Program-made: the position numbers and the translations under genes
Shown: positions 37,413 through 45,701 of the stretch, piece after piece
Numbering within the stretch: position 1 is the first letter of the stretch
Layout: each line of letters starts with the position of its first letter
The notes under the pieces: generated by a model
The model's input: only the letters and a program-made list of their open reading frames with translations
Databases searched by the model: none
Told to the model about the DNA's origin: nothing
Source: JAIQFL01 sp035295745
GTDB taxonomy: Bacteria > Acidobacteriota > Terriglobia > Bryobacterales > Bryobacteraceae
Length of the DNA: 64,000 nt
NCBI GenBank assembly: GCA_035295745.1
Contig: DATGIL010000078.1
Span: 1 to 64,000 of the forward strand
Direction of reading: 5' to 3'

Positions 37413-37866
37413 CTTGTTGCTGCTGATCGGACTGCTGGCCGTTGCGGCACTGGCCCAGACCGCGTCCGAGAAACCCAATATCGATGTGCGGCGCGTAGGG
37501 GCGCGATTGGCGTGCACCTGCGGCTGCAAGGATTCGGTGGCGACCTGCGCCATGCTGGAGTGCGAGAGATCCAAGCCTGCCAAGGAGCGCATCGCCAAGA
37601 TGCAGGCGCTGGGTTACTCCGATAAGCAGATCGTCGACGCATTCATACGGGACTACGGGATGGCGATTTATCTCGCCGAGCCCAATGCTTGGGGATGGAT
37701 TGTGCCCTACGCGTCAGTCGGCGTCGGGTTGCTCATCATCTGGATGTTCGTGAAGAAGTACCGGAAGCCCAAGCCCCTCGCCGAGATCGGCAAGATGGAA
37801 GTGGACGATCCGGCGCTCGAGAAATACAAAGACCAGATCGAACGAGACCTGGCCAACATGGAGTAG
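37375..37866 (+). CDS. ccmH: Cytochrome c maturation protein CcmH/NrfF family
   Basis: The 163-residue product has a signal peptide (LSSLLLLIGLLAVAALAQ), the redox motif region LACTCGCKDSVATC in place of the common LRCxxC, a three-helix body (ERIAKMQALGYSDKQIVDAFIRDYG) and a C-terminal membrane helix (WIVPYASVGVGLLIIWMFV). It reduces and presents the apocytochrome CxxCH thiols. The CTCGC pattern has an extra cysteine compared with E. coli CcmH. The ATG at 37375 lies inside ccmF, which implies coupled translation; a second ATG four codons later is possible. Confidence 0.85.
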   Translation: MRKNMQPLKKLSSLLLLIGLLAVAALAQTASEKPNIDVRRVGARLACTCGCKDSVATCAMLECERSKPAKERIAKMQALGYSDKQIVDAFIRDYGMAIYLAEPNAWGWIVPYASVGVGLLIIWMFVKKYRKPKPLAEIGKMEVDDPALEKYKDQIERDLANME

Positions 37867-37891
37867 CGTGGGCGTGGCGGACCTGGTCTGC

Positions 37892-37909
37892 AGCCGGCCG
37901 AAGCCGGCT
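37892..37909. other. 7-bp stem-loop between ccmH and the zinc-ribbon gene
   Basis: AGCCGGC-CGAA-GCCGGCT forms a perfect 7-bp stem with a 4-nt loop and no T-run. It lies in the only real gap of the operon's first half and may modulate read-through or protect the mRNA. Confidence 0.45.
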
Positions 37910-37935
37910 TGGCCGTCCAACGCAATAGGTGCATA

Positions 37936-38358
37936 GTGATCATCGTCTTTACCTGTATCCTCGCGATCGCCGTTATCGCGTTCATCCTTGGCGTGAGGCC
38001 AAGGGACTTGCCGGCACCCGAACCGGTATCGCCGTTCCAGCACCTCGATGAGCGCAAGGCGGCGATTTACGAGAATCTGCGCGATCTCCAGTTTGAGTAT
38101 CGACTGGGCAAGCTGTCGGACACGGATTATCAGGCGACCAAGCGGGATCTGCAAAAGGAGTTGGCCGGGGTTCTGGCGGAAGTGGACAAGATCAAGCTGC
38201 AGATGAACGGATCGAAGCCGACCGCGGCTCCTGGACCGGTGCCGCCGCCAAAGGTTGTGAAGACGAGCGGATTTGTCTGCGATTCCTGCGGCGCGAGCTT
38301 CGAGAAGCCGCTGAAGTTCTGCGGCGAATGCGGTAAGGCGATGAAGGTGGCGCAATGA
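37936..38358 (+). CDS. Membrane protein with coiled coil and zinc ribbon in the ccm operon
   Basis: The roughly 140-residue protein has an N-terminal membrane helix (IVFTCILAIAVIAFILGV), a helical segment resembling CcmI-type proteins (LDERKAAIYENLRDLQFEYRL, GKLSDTDYQATKRDLQKEL) and a C-terminal zinc ribbon with CDSC and CGEC pairs. CcmI-type proteins hold apocytochrome C-termini; an equivalent role is inferred from operon position and this helical motif. I prefer the GTG at 37936; a TTG at 37909 is possible. Its TGA overlaps the ATG of the next gene. Confidence 0.65.
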   Translation: MIIVFTCILAIAVIAFILGVRPRDLPAPEPVSPFQHLDERKAAIYENLRDLQFEYRLGKLSDTDYQATKRDLQKELAGVLAEVDKIKLQMNGSKPTAAPGPVPPPKVVKTSGFVCDSCGASFEKPLKFCGECGKAMKVAQ

Positions 38359-39374
38359 GACCGGCTGTTGGCGTCGCGTCTCTTCTACTTGCCGTTGCGC
38401 CGATGTATGCTGCTGTCACCGGAACCGTCATCAATCAGAGCACCGGGAAACCACAACCGGGCGCGGTGGTGGGATTCAATAACCTGGGCCAGAACGGCAT
38501 CGAGCTAATCGATCAGGCCACCTCCGACGCGCAGGGACACTTCACCATCAATCAGGAAGTGCGTGGGCCGCACCTGCTCCGCACCGCGTTCGACGGCGTG
38601 ACATACAACCACATGCTGCCGCCCGGTTCGCCGACCACCGATCTCACGATCGAAGTCTATAACGCCTCCAAGAATCCGGGAGCTGCTAAAGTCTCGAAGC
38701 ACATGCTCCTGTTCGAGCCGGCCAACGGCCAGATGGTAGTCAACGAGACCTACCTCTACAGCAATTCCGGCAAGATCGCGTGGAACGATCCCGATGGCGG
38801 CACGCTGCATTTCTACGCGCCGAAGGTGACGGGTAAGGTCAGCGTGACTGCGTCCGCCCCGGGTGGCATGCCGATTCCCGCGCCGGTAAATAAGACCGCC
38901 AAACCCGACGTGTATGCGGTGGACTTCTCCGTGAAGCCTGGCGAGACGCGGTTCGACGTCACCTACACGGTGCCGTACACGGCAGGCGCACCCTACGACG
39001 GCAAGATCCTCACACCGGACGACGACACGTATCTGATCGCCCCCAACGGTATTACCCTGGAAGGCCAGAACCTGAAGGACATGGGGACGGAACCGCGCAC
39101 GCAGGCCCATATTTACGGGCTCGCCGGCACCTCGTACCGGATTCAGTTGACCGGGACGGAAGCTGCCGCGCCGGCCGACGCCGCACCGGGGCAAGCAGAC
39201 CAGCCGGAGAACAGCGGTCCGCAGATCGAGCAGATCATGCCGCGCATCAACCGCGAAGCGCAGACCGGTATCCTGGTACTGGCGTTTGGAATTTTGGCAT
39301 TGGGTTTCGCCTTGCTGTACCGCGCCAATCCGGCCGGTGCAGGGAAGGAGTCCCATGAGCGCGGTCGACGTTGA
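38355..39374 (+). CDS. Exported carboxypeptidase-regulatory-like membrane protein
   Basis: The 339-residue product has a signal peptide (VGVASLLLAVAPMYAAV), a CarboxypepD_reg-like beta-sandwich at about 20-100 (VTGTVINQSTGKPQPGAVVG, TSDAQGHFTI), further beta domains (about 110-265), and a C-terminal membrane helix (TGILVLAFGILALGFALLYRA) with a basic tail. It is not a known Ccm component. It starts by ATGA overlap with the zinc-ribbon gene and its end overlaps ccmA by 20 bp, so it is a true operon member and possibly a periplasmic scaffold for the machinery. Confidence 0.7.
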   Translation: MRPAVGVASLLLAVAPMYAAVTGTVINQSTGKPQPGAVVGFNNLGQNGIELIDQATSDAQGHFTINQEVRGPHLLRTAFDGVTYNHMLPPGSPTTDLTIEVYNASKNPGAAKVSKHMLLFEPANGQMVVNETYLYSNSGKIAWNDPDGGTLHFYAPKVTGKVSVTASAPGGMPIPAPVNKTAKPDVYAVDFSVKPGETRFDVTYTVPYTAGAPYDGKILTPDDDTYLIAPNGITLEGQNLKDMGTEPRTQAHIYGLAGTSYRIQLTGTEAAAPADAAPGQADQPENSGPQIEQIMPRINREAQTGILVLAFGILALGFALLYRANPAGAGKESHERGRR

Positions 39375-40056
39375 CGGCGTCTGGAAGTTCTACGGCGATT
39401 ATCCGGCGCTGCGAGACGTGAAACTGCAAGCCGAGAAGGGCGCGTGCCTGGCGCTGATCGGGCGCAATGGGGCAGGGAAGACCACACTGCTGCGCGTGGT
39501 CGCGGGGTTTTCGCGCGCCGGCCGCGGGCAGGTGAGGATCTTCGGCAAAGAGCCTCGCGAGACCGATACGCGGCGGCAGATGGGATTCATCGGTCACGGG
39601 ATTTCGGTCTACGACGAGCTTTCGGCGCTCGAAAACCTGATGCTGTACGGCAGGCTCTACGGTCTGCCGGATCCGAAGAAGGCAGCCATGGATTGGCTGG
39701 AGCGAACCGGTCTGGCGCATGTCCGTAACGGCCTGGTCCGGGAGTTCTCGCGCGGCATGCGACAGCGCCTGGCAGTGGCGCGCGCCTTTCTCCACGAACC
39801 CAGTGTTCTGCTGCTCGATGAGCCGTTCACCGCACTCGACGATAAAGCCATTGCCGTGCTGCAGCGCCTGTTGCGCGAGGCACTCGTCGCGGGAAAAACG
39901 ATTGTGATGTCGACCCACCAATTGCGGGAAGCTCTCGAGCTGGCCACGCATGTCGCGCTGTTGAACCGCGGGCAGGTGGCATTTCACGGCCAGCGCACGC
40001 CGGAAATGGTTTCCGATCCCGGGTACATCTACGCGCGATATGGTGAGGCCAATTGA
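39355..40056 (+). CDS. ccmA: ABC transporter ATP-binding protein CcmA
   Basis: The 233-residue ATPase has Walker A (GRNGAGKTT), the Q-loop region (RRQMGFIGHG), the signature SRGMRQRLAVARA, Walker B (VLLLDEPF) and the H-loop (STHQLREA). With CcmB and CcmC it releases holo-CcmE using ATP. The ATG at 39355 has AAGGAG just upstream and overlaps the previous gene. The position immediately before ccmB fixes the assignment among many similar ATPases. Confidence 0.9.
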   Translation: MSAVDVDGVWKFYGDYPALRDVKLQAEKGACLALIGRNGAGKTTLLRVVAGFSRAGRGQVRIFGKEPRETDTRRQMGFIGHGISVYDELSALENLMLYGRLYGLPDPKKAAMDWLERTGLAHVRNGLVREFSRGMRQRLAVARAFLHEPSVLLLDEPFTALDDKAIAVLQRLLREALVAGKTIVMSTHQLREALELATHVALLNRGQVAFHGQRTPEMVSDPGYIYARYGEAN

Positions 40057-40059
40057 GGC

Positions 40060-40743
40060 ATGACGGCGTTCTTCAGGCAGGCGCTAGTTATCACATTCAA
40101 GGATCTTCGGGCCGAGATTCGCACTAAAGAGGCGGTCAACGCATCTTTCGCCTTCGCCCTCGTCATCCTGGTGATCTTCAGTTTTGCGTTCGATCCTTCG
40201 GAAGACACCACGCGAGACATGTCCGGCGGTCTTTTGTGGATTGTCTTCGCCTTCGCCGGCACGCTGCTGTTGAATCGCAGCTTCGCGCGCGAGTTGCCGA
40301 ACGACACACTAGATGCGCTCATCGCGGCTCCGATCTCAGGCGCGGCGCTCTTTTTCGGAAAGGCGGTAGCGAACTATTTCCTCTTGCTGGCCGTAGAACT
40401 GGTCTCCTTGCCGGTATTCGGCATCTTTTATAACGTGCATTGGACCTCGCAGTTCTGGGAACTCATGCTGGTTCTGGCGCTGGGCACGTGGGGACTGACT
40501 CTGATTGGAACGTTCTGCAGCGCGCTCACCGTCAACATCCGTCTTCGCGAAGTCATGCTGCCGATGTTGACGTACCCGGCCCTGGTACCGGTGTTGATGG
40601 CCTCCATGGTATTAACGATGTCGTTGGTCGCAGGTAAGCCGATTGGAGAGGAGACGATCCCATGGTTGAAAATATTGGTGGGCTTCGACATAGTCTTCAC
40701 CGCCGCCTCTCTGACACTGGTTGAGATTGTATTGGTTGGGTGA
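40060..40743 (+). CDS. ccmB: Heme exporter membrane protein CcmB
   Basis: The 227-residue protein has six hydrophobic helices and CcmB hallmarks: TFKDLRAEIRTKEAVNASF at the N-terminus, NDTLDALIAAPISGAALFFG, GTFCSALTVNIRLREVMLPM and LTYPALVPVLMAS. It is the membrane partner of CcmA. The start is three bases after the ccmA stop. Confidence 0.9.
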   Translation: MTAFFRQALVITFKDLRAEIRTKEAVNASFAFALVILVIFSFAFDPSEDTTRDMSGGLLWIVFAFAGTLLLNRSFARELPNDTLDALIAAPISGAALFFGKAVANYFLLLAVELVSLPVFGIFYNVHWTSQFWELMLVLALGTWGLTLIGTFCSALTVNIRLREVMLPMLTYPALVPVLMASMVLTMSLVAGKPIGEETIPWLKILVGFDIVFTAASLTLVEIVLVG

Positions 40744-40787
40744 GGGACACGAGGATTCTTGACGTTGTCTTGGTTTTGGGAGGAACG

Positions 40788-41474
40788 ATGAGAAACACAA
40801 TCCTGTACTGCTTGGGCGCCGCAGTAATCCTGCTGCTGGTGCGCGATATCAACCTGATCGCCGGTTTTCCGGAGGAAAAGTCCCAAGGCGCCATCTTCAA
40901 GATCATCTTCTTTCACGTGCCCTTGGCGATCACTGCCATGCTCTGCTCCATGGTGTCGCTGGTGGCCAGCGTGATGTTTCTAAAAACCAAGAACTTCCGG
41001 TATGACGCTCTGGCTGTGGCGATCACCGAGGTCGGTTTGGCCTTCCTGCTGGGCAACCTGGTGACCGGCTCGATCTGGGCCAGAGTCATCTGGGGTGTCT
41101 GGTGGGTTTGGGACGTGCGGTTGACGTCGGCTCTGGTCTGCTGGCTTCTATACGCCGGCTATCTGATGCTGCGGCGTGCCATCGAAGAGCCCACGCAGCG
41201 GGCTACCTTCGCTGCGGCGTTTTCGATTTTCGCATTCATCGACTGGCCCATCGTTTACCTGTCCATCCGCCTGTTTCGCACGCAGCACCCCGGACCAGTG
41301 TTCCTCAGCAGCCAGGGTAGCTTTCCCCACGACTGGACGATGGCGATCTTTGGGCCTTTTGGGGTTCTGATGGCGATGATGATGCTCGCCACGGTGATGA
41401 CGTTCGTCCGCCTGGGCCAGGAAGATTCGAAGCGCGAACTCGATTCTCTGCGCCGCATGGCGCACGCAATGTGA
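40788..41474 (+). CDS. ccmC: Heme transporter CcmC
   Basis: From the ATG at 40788, with GGGAGGA upstream, the product has 228 residues and six helices. It carries the WWD motif (GVWWVWDVRLTSALVCW) and the flanking histidines (IFFHVPLAI; QHPGPVF region) that hold heme while it is attached to CcmE. An upstream frame opening inside ccmB has no ribosome site. Followed 10 bp later by the ccmD-like gene. Confidence 0.92.
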   Translation: MRNTILYCLGAAVILLLVRDINLIAGFPEEKSQGAIFKIIFFHVPLAITAMLCSMVSLVASVMFLKTKNFRYDALAVAITEVGLAFLLGNLVTGSIWARVIWGVWWVWDVRLTSALVCWLLYAGYLMLRRAIEEPTQRATFAAAFSIFAFIDWPIVYLSIRLFRTQHPGPVFLSSQGSFPHDWTMAIFGPFGVLMAMMMLATVMTFVRLGQEDSKRELDSLRRMAHAM

Positions 41475-41484
41475 TGGAGATTCT

Positions 41485-41706
41485 ATGACTTTCCTTTCGA
41501 ACACCCTGCTGCTGGCGCAAGTATCCGCCGAGGATGTGGCCCGCGAGATCGCGCGCCTGCAGCGCAATTACGCGTTTCTGAGCTACGGCCTCTGCGCAGC
41601 CTGGATCATCCTGGTTGGTTATGTGTTGATGATGGTGGGGCGCGAGCGCTCCTTGAAGCGCGAGATCGCGAATCTTAAGGCGATGTTGGAAGAGAAGCAC
41701 AAATAG
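41485..41706 (+). CDS. ccmD: CcmD-like small membrane protein
   Basis: The 73-residue protein has one membrane helix (YGLCAAWIILVGYVLMMV) flanked by a periplasmic N-terminal segment and a basic, coiled-coil cytoplasmic tail (RSLKREIANLKAMLEEKHK). That layout and its place after ccmC match CcmD, which stabilises CcmC and CcmE release; CcmD sequences are too short for a firm match. The ATG has GGAGA upstream. Last gene of the operon. Confidence 0.7.
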   Translation: MTFLSNTLLLAQVSAEDVAREIARLQRNYAFLSYGLCAAWIILVGYVLMMVGRERSLKREIANLKAMLEEKHK

Positions 41707-41742
41707 CGGCCACTGTAGGCGCAATCGCGGAACGGGAAAGAG

Positions 41743-41808
41743 ATCGCCGAGCCTTTCTGAGTGGACCCAGGTTCCTTCGTGACACCACCACTCGGAAGGC
41801 TCGGCGAT
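41743..41808. terminator. Long hairpin closing the ccm operon
   Basis: ATCGCCGAGCCTT...GAGTGG pairs with CCACTC...AAGGCTCGGCGAT, giving about 21 bp of stem with one bulged or mismatched spot near the middle, around a loop of about 23 nt. It lies between convergent transcription units (ccmD and the gene ending at 41831) and so would serve both. There is no long T-run, so a dispersed palindromic element is the alternative. Confidence 0.65.
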
Positions 41809-41830
41809 AATTGCAATTCTGTGCCAAATA

Positions 41831-43405
41831 CTACTTGGGATTACCGAACGTAATGTTCGACTCCCCGGTGTACTTGTGGTAGTTCCGGAAATCGATCGTA
41901 TTCCGGCTGCAATAGTTTGATCCGCGTTGGCAGCTCAACGTCTCCGCATGCACCGGAAGCAGATACTGCTTGGCATCTCCCAACCGCGTGTACTGATAAT
42001 CCACCGCCGATTCCACGTGGTCAATCGGGAACGAGTCGGGGAAGCCCACCGCTTCCATCTCGATGCGCAGTACCCGCGCCGTGGCCGGATCGATCCAAAC
42101 CGAGCCCCGGTACGCCGGCAGATACGACTGGGACTCCATGTGAATCTGCCAACTCGACCTCTCCTTGGATACCTCGAAATCGTACATCTTGGCGTTAATT
42201 CCGCCCGCGCGCGAATCGCGGCGATAATGCCAGTGGGCGTCCGTCCCCGGCGAGAACAGGTTGATGAGCACCGTCCCAAATTCGCCAGTCGACCACGCCC
42301 CGCCAGTCTCTTCCATGCTCTTCTTCGAACGGCCGTTCACTTGAATGTCCTTATACGCTTCCACGCCGTTCTCGTAAACCAGGTTGGCGGTCACCACATC
42401 CAGCGGCTGCCAACTCGCCGGTTTGCTGTCGCTCTGGAAACGCGCCATCATCTCCTGGCAGACGTAACTGGGGAGCTGCTCCGTAAAATCCAAGGCTGCG
42501 TCCGCCGCCTTGCGAATCAGGGCGTCCTCCTGCCGGACCACGACGGGAGCCGGATCTTCATCTCCCACGCGCCGGATCGAAGGTGCGGTGGGGGTCAACG
42601 TCTCCGGAGGTGTCGAACGTGGACTCTCGATCACCGGATTGTTGGCGGCGGTCGTGCTCGGAGGCGGATCCGTCGCACGCTCCCGCTTCGGGTCGGCTGG
42701 AGCGCCCCGCTTCAACGTCGGGGGGCCGGGGTCGTCGTCGGCATGCCGTGCCGGAGGCGGCGCCTTCTCGGTAGCTGATTCGAGTGGGGCCGTCGCACGA
42801 TCTGCAGGAGCGGCAGTCCCCGCAGGTGGAGTACCGCCCTTTTCCGGAGCATCCTTCCAGGTGTCGACCACGCCGTCATTCTTGTCGCTTTTGGCGGTCT
42901 CGGGGCCATTGACGCCCCGTTCCCAGTAGACGTTCACAGCCGTCATAGTGTGATCCAGCGCTTCGGGACCCTCGATCGACAATTGGTCGCCGACAGCGAA
43001 CTTCGGGTTCTTCACCTCGTCGCCGTTCTTAAAGAATTTGGTCTTGTCCGTACGCTTGAAATCCAGGATGCGGTCGTCGTTGAGCTGAAGGGAGATGAGC
43101 TTTGCATCCATCTGCTTCAACTTGCCGCGGAAATTCGGCATCGGCTGCCCCGCCGTGTTGGTATTCGGCGCGGGCGTCTTCTTCGAACGCGTGGGAATCG
43201 GGATTCCGCCGCCACCCGGGTACGGTTGGCCGCCTGGATATCCGCCGCCCGGAGGATATCCTCCACCGGGGTAACCGCCGGGAGGGTAGCCGCCGGGCGG
43301 GTAAACCTGCGCGGAGGCGAAGCCAGAGGTAAGCAACAAAAGGGCGCAAAGCCCTAGGCCGGCTCGATACACCATGACATGAGGTAGATGCTTTGGACCG
43401 CCCAT
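41831..43405 (-). CDS. Secreted Pro/Gly-rich protein of unknown function
   Basis: The 524-residue product has a signal peptide (LGLCALLLLTSGFASA), a low-complexity segment of YPPGGYPGG-type repeats (about 34-68), a small beta domain with KLKQMDAKLISLQLNDDRIL and a D-x-T-x-F-F-K motif (about 95-170), a disordered Pro/Ala/Arg-rich linker (about 175-295) and a C-terminal domain of about 220 residues (FTEQLPSYVCQEMMARFQSD, GRSKKSMEETGGAWSTGEFG). The last domain resembles a family I recall as frequent in Acidobacteriota with a conserved Y-x-C near its start; it has no known function. The ATG at 43405 or the one at 43375 may be used; neither has a good ribosome site. Confidence 0.7.
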   Translation of the reverse strand: MGGPKHLPHVMVYRAGLGLCALLLLTSGFASAQVYPPGGYPPGGYPGGGYPPGGGYPGGQPYPGGGGIPIPTRSKKTPAPNTNTAGQPMPNFRGKLKQMDAKLISLQLNDDRILDFKRTDKTKFFKNGDEVKNPKFAVGDQLSIEGPEALDHTMTAVNVYWERGVNGPETAKSDKNDGVVDTWKDAPEKGGTPPAGTAAPADRATAPLESATEKAPPPARHADDDPGPPTLKRGAPADPKRERATDPPPSTTAANNPVIESPRSTPPETLTPTAPSIRRVGDEDPAPVVVRQEDALIRKAADAALDFTEQLPSYVCQEMMARFQSDSKPASWQPLDVVTANLVYENGVEAYKDIQVNGRSKKSMEETGGAWSTGEFGTVLINLFSPGTDAHWHYRRDSRAGGINAKMYDFEVSKERSSWQIHMESQSYLPAYRGSVWIDPATARVLRIEMEAVGFPDSFPIDHVESAVDYQYTRLGDAKQYLLPVHAETLSCQRGSNYCSRNTIDFRNYHKYTGESNITFGNPK

Positions 43406-43511
43406 AGGTTACTAGATATTAATGATACGGGTCTGGGTTAACACACGATCACTGAAACAACACTGATCGCCATGTTATTCTGATCGACGTCAACCTGAGA
43501 GTGGAGACCCT

Positions 43512-44348
43512 GTGAGAGCGCGCTGCCTGCTCCTAGTCGATTCCGATCCCGCCGTCCACGAATCGCTGCATGATCTGTTACATCGCGATGACCGGACTAT
43601 TCAGGATGCTTACGATGGCAACGAAGCGCTTTCTCGCCTGAAAAGCGCGCATTTCGACCTGGTTGTGGCCGGCAACGGTACCAACGGCTTCGATGGTCTG
43701 AAACTGCTCCGCCGCGTCCGCGCCATGCGTCCCGATGCCAAGGTGATTGTCACCGGTGAGTTGGATCGGAAACGAGTGGTGGGAGCCATCCGCAATCGCG
43801 CCTACAGCTACTTCCACAAGCCTTTGCCCGATACGCCGCTTTCGGAAATGGTGCAGATGGCCTTGGACGACTCTTCCTGGAAGGACGATATTCGCGTTCT
43901 CTCCGCCCGTCCGGAATGGATCACCCTGGAAATCCGGTGCAAATTGGATGCGGCTGATCGCACTACCCATTTTCTGCGCGAAATTGAGGCCGACCTGGCT
44001 TCCCAAGTCCGCGAAGACATCGCCTCGGCATTTCGTGAGTTACTGATGAATGCGATCGAGCACGGCGGCAAGTCCGATCCGCGCAAACGGGTACGGGTTT
44101 CGCTGATTCGCACGGCGCGTTCCGTGATCGTCCACATCCACGACCCCGGCACCGGCTTCTCGCTCGATTTTCTGCCTCACGCCGCGATTTCCAATCCCGC
44201 AGACTCGCCCACCAAACACGTCGAAGTCCGCGCCGAACAGGGACAGAGACCTGGCGGATTCGGCATCCTGATGACGCGTCAGATGGCCGACGAACTCATT
44301 TATAATGAGCGCGGTAATGCCGTGTTGTTTATAAAATACTTGAAGTAA
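43512..44348 (+). CDS. Degenerate receiver domain fused to an RsbW-type ATPase
   Basis: The 278-residue protein has a CheY-like receiver (about 3-120) and a GHKL ATPase of the RsbW/SpoIIAB anti-sigma kinase class (about 135-278; N-box AFRELLMNAIEHGG, G1 region HIHDPGTGFS, G2 region GGFGILMTRQMADEL). In the receiver the conserved T81 and K103 are present, but the phosphoacceptor aspartate is replaced: the stretch reads FDLVVAG with G54 at that site. It should thus not be phosphorylated normally. RsbW kinases bind sigma factors or phosphorylate STAS antagonists; no such partner is adjacent. GTG start with GTGGAG upstream. Confidence 0.85.
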   Translation: MRARCLLLVDSDPAVHESLHDLLHRDDRTIQDAYDGNEALSRLKSAHFDLVVAGNGTNGFDGLKLLRRVRAMRPDAKVIVTGELDRKRVVGAIRNRAYSYFHKPLPDTPLSEMVQMALDDSSWKDDIRVLSARPEWITLEIRCKLDAADRTTHFLREIEADLASQVREDIASAFRELLMNAIEHGGKSDPRKRVRVSLIRTARSVIVHIHDPGTGFSLDFLPHAAISNPADSPTKHVEVRAEQGQRPGGFGILMTRQMADELIYNERGNAVLFIKYLK

Positions 44349-44363
44349 TGCCGCTCTTCGGCT

Positions 44364-45698
44364 TTAATCCACTACTTCAACGTGTGTCGTAATTTCTTCC
44401 CGCGGAATCAATGCCGACCAGTAGGCCACAATCTCTCGCACCGGGGGGCGCCCCTCGCCGAATCCGGTTGCGCCCGGCGGGCCATTCAGCACCAGCGGAA
44501 TGAGCTCTCGTGTGAATCGGTCTACTGCTTTCCGATCGGCGCCGCGCACCCCGATCCTTACCTGCACCTCGGGCGGGTCGGGGTTCGGAGGCGCCGCCGC
44601 GCCGTGGCAAGCGTTAACCCCGAAAAACTCCGTGTAAATCTCGTCGAAAGCCAGCCCGAGTGACTCCAATCGCTCGCGCACGATCCGATCCGCGGCACAC
44701 GCCTTTTCGAGCGCCTGTGGCCAGGAGTACACCAAGGTTCCGATCGCCTTCCATCCCGCCGAATAACTGATCGAGAGCTTCAAGGTCGGCGGCCTGGGAC
44801 CCCCGCGAATTCCTGTCACGCGCACGCGGTCCGGCCCACTGTCCTCTATGCGAATGGACGTGAAATCCGCGATGCAGTCCGGCGTGATGTACCGGGTCGG
44901 GTCGCCCAATTCGTAGAGTAGTTGCTCTTTGATGACGTGGGAGTTTACCCGCCCGCCCGCCACCGGATGCTTGGTGACCGAAAAATTTCCGTCCGAATCG
45001 GCCTCCACAATCGGATAGCCAATGTCGGCGAAATTGGGGATACTCTGCCAATCCACCTGGCAGTTTCCACCGGTCGACTGCGCGCCGCATTCGATGATGT
45101 GTCCGGCAATCGTGCCCGCGGCGAGCTTGTGATACTCATCAGGCTTCCAGCCGTATCGTTGAATCATCGGCGCCAGAGTCAGCGCTGTGTCCGTCGACCG
45201 TCCTGCGATTACCACGTCCGCACCAGTCGCCAATGCTTCCGCGAGCGGAAACGCTCCGATGTACGCATTTGCGCTCAGGATCTGGCCGCGAATCGTCGAG
45301 ATCGGCTCGCCGGTATCCATATCGCGCATCTCGTAGCCCTTCTCCAGGAACTCGTCGAGCCGGGGAAACACGTCGTCGCCCGTGACCACCGCCACCTTCA
45401 AACCGGGAGCCAGCCGCACCACCTCACGTGCGCAGGCCAGTGGGTTGACGCCGCCCGCGTTGGCCACCACCTTCACCTCGCGCTCGCGAATTCTCTTCGC
45501 GATGCGCGCAATCAGCGGCGGAAAGTCGCGCGCATAACCCAGATTCGGGTCGGCCTGGCGCTGCTTCTGCAGAATCGACATCGTAATCTCGGCCAGGTAA
45601 TCGAGCGCCAGATAATCGATTGGTCCCTGCTCCACCAGGCGTACTGGCGCTTCCAGCCAATCGCCCCAAAAACCCTGCCCGTTCGCGATTCGAATCAT
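44364..45698 (-). CDS. AtuA-like (DUF1446) protein
   Basis: The 444-residue protein matches the acyclic terpene utilisation AtuA family: RIANGQGFWGDWLEAP at the start, DYLALDYLAEITMSIL, VVANAGGVNPLACA, DVVIAGRSTDTAL, and the acidic ECGAQSTGGNCQVDW block. AtuA takes part in citronellol/geraniol breakdown, but many homologues occur outside that pathway and no other atu gene is present here. The biochemical activity is therefore open. Its start is four bases from the stop of the upstream hydrolase gene, suggesting that the three minus-strand genes form an operon. Confidence 0.8.
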   Translation of the reverse strand: MIRIANGQGFWGDWLEAPVRLVEQGPIDYLALDYLAEITMSILQKQRQADPNLGYARDFPPLIARIAKRIREREVKVVANAGGVNPLACAREVVRLAPGLKVAVVTGDDVFPRLDEFLEKGYEMRDMDTGEPISTIRGQILSANAYIGAFPLAEALATGADVVIAGRSTDTALTLAPMIQRYGWKPDEYHKLAAGTIAGHIIECGAQSTGGNCQVDWQSIPNFADIGYPIVEADSDGNFSVTKHPVAGGRVNSHVIKEQLLYELGDPTRYITPDCIADFTSIRIEDSGPDRVRVTGIRGGPRPPTLKLSISYSAGWKAIGTLVYSWPQALEKACAADRIVRERLESLGLAFDEIYTEFFGVNACHGAAAPPNPDPPEVQVRIGVRGADRKAVDRFTRELIPLVLNGPPGATGFGEGRPPVREIVAYWSALIPREEITTHVEVVD

Positions 45699-45701
45699 GA
45701 G

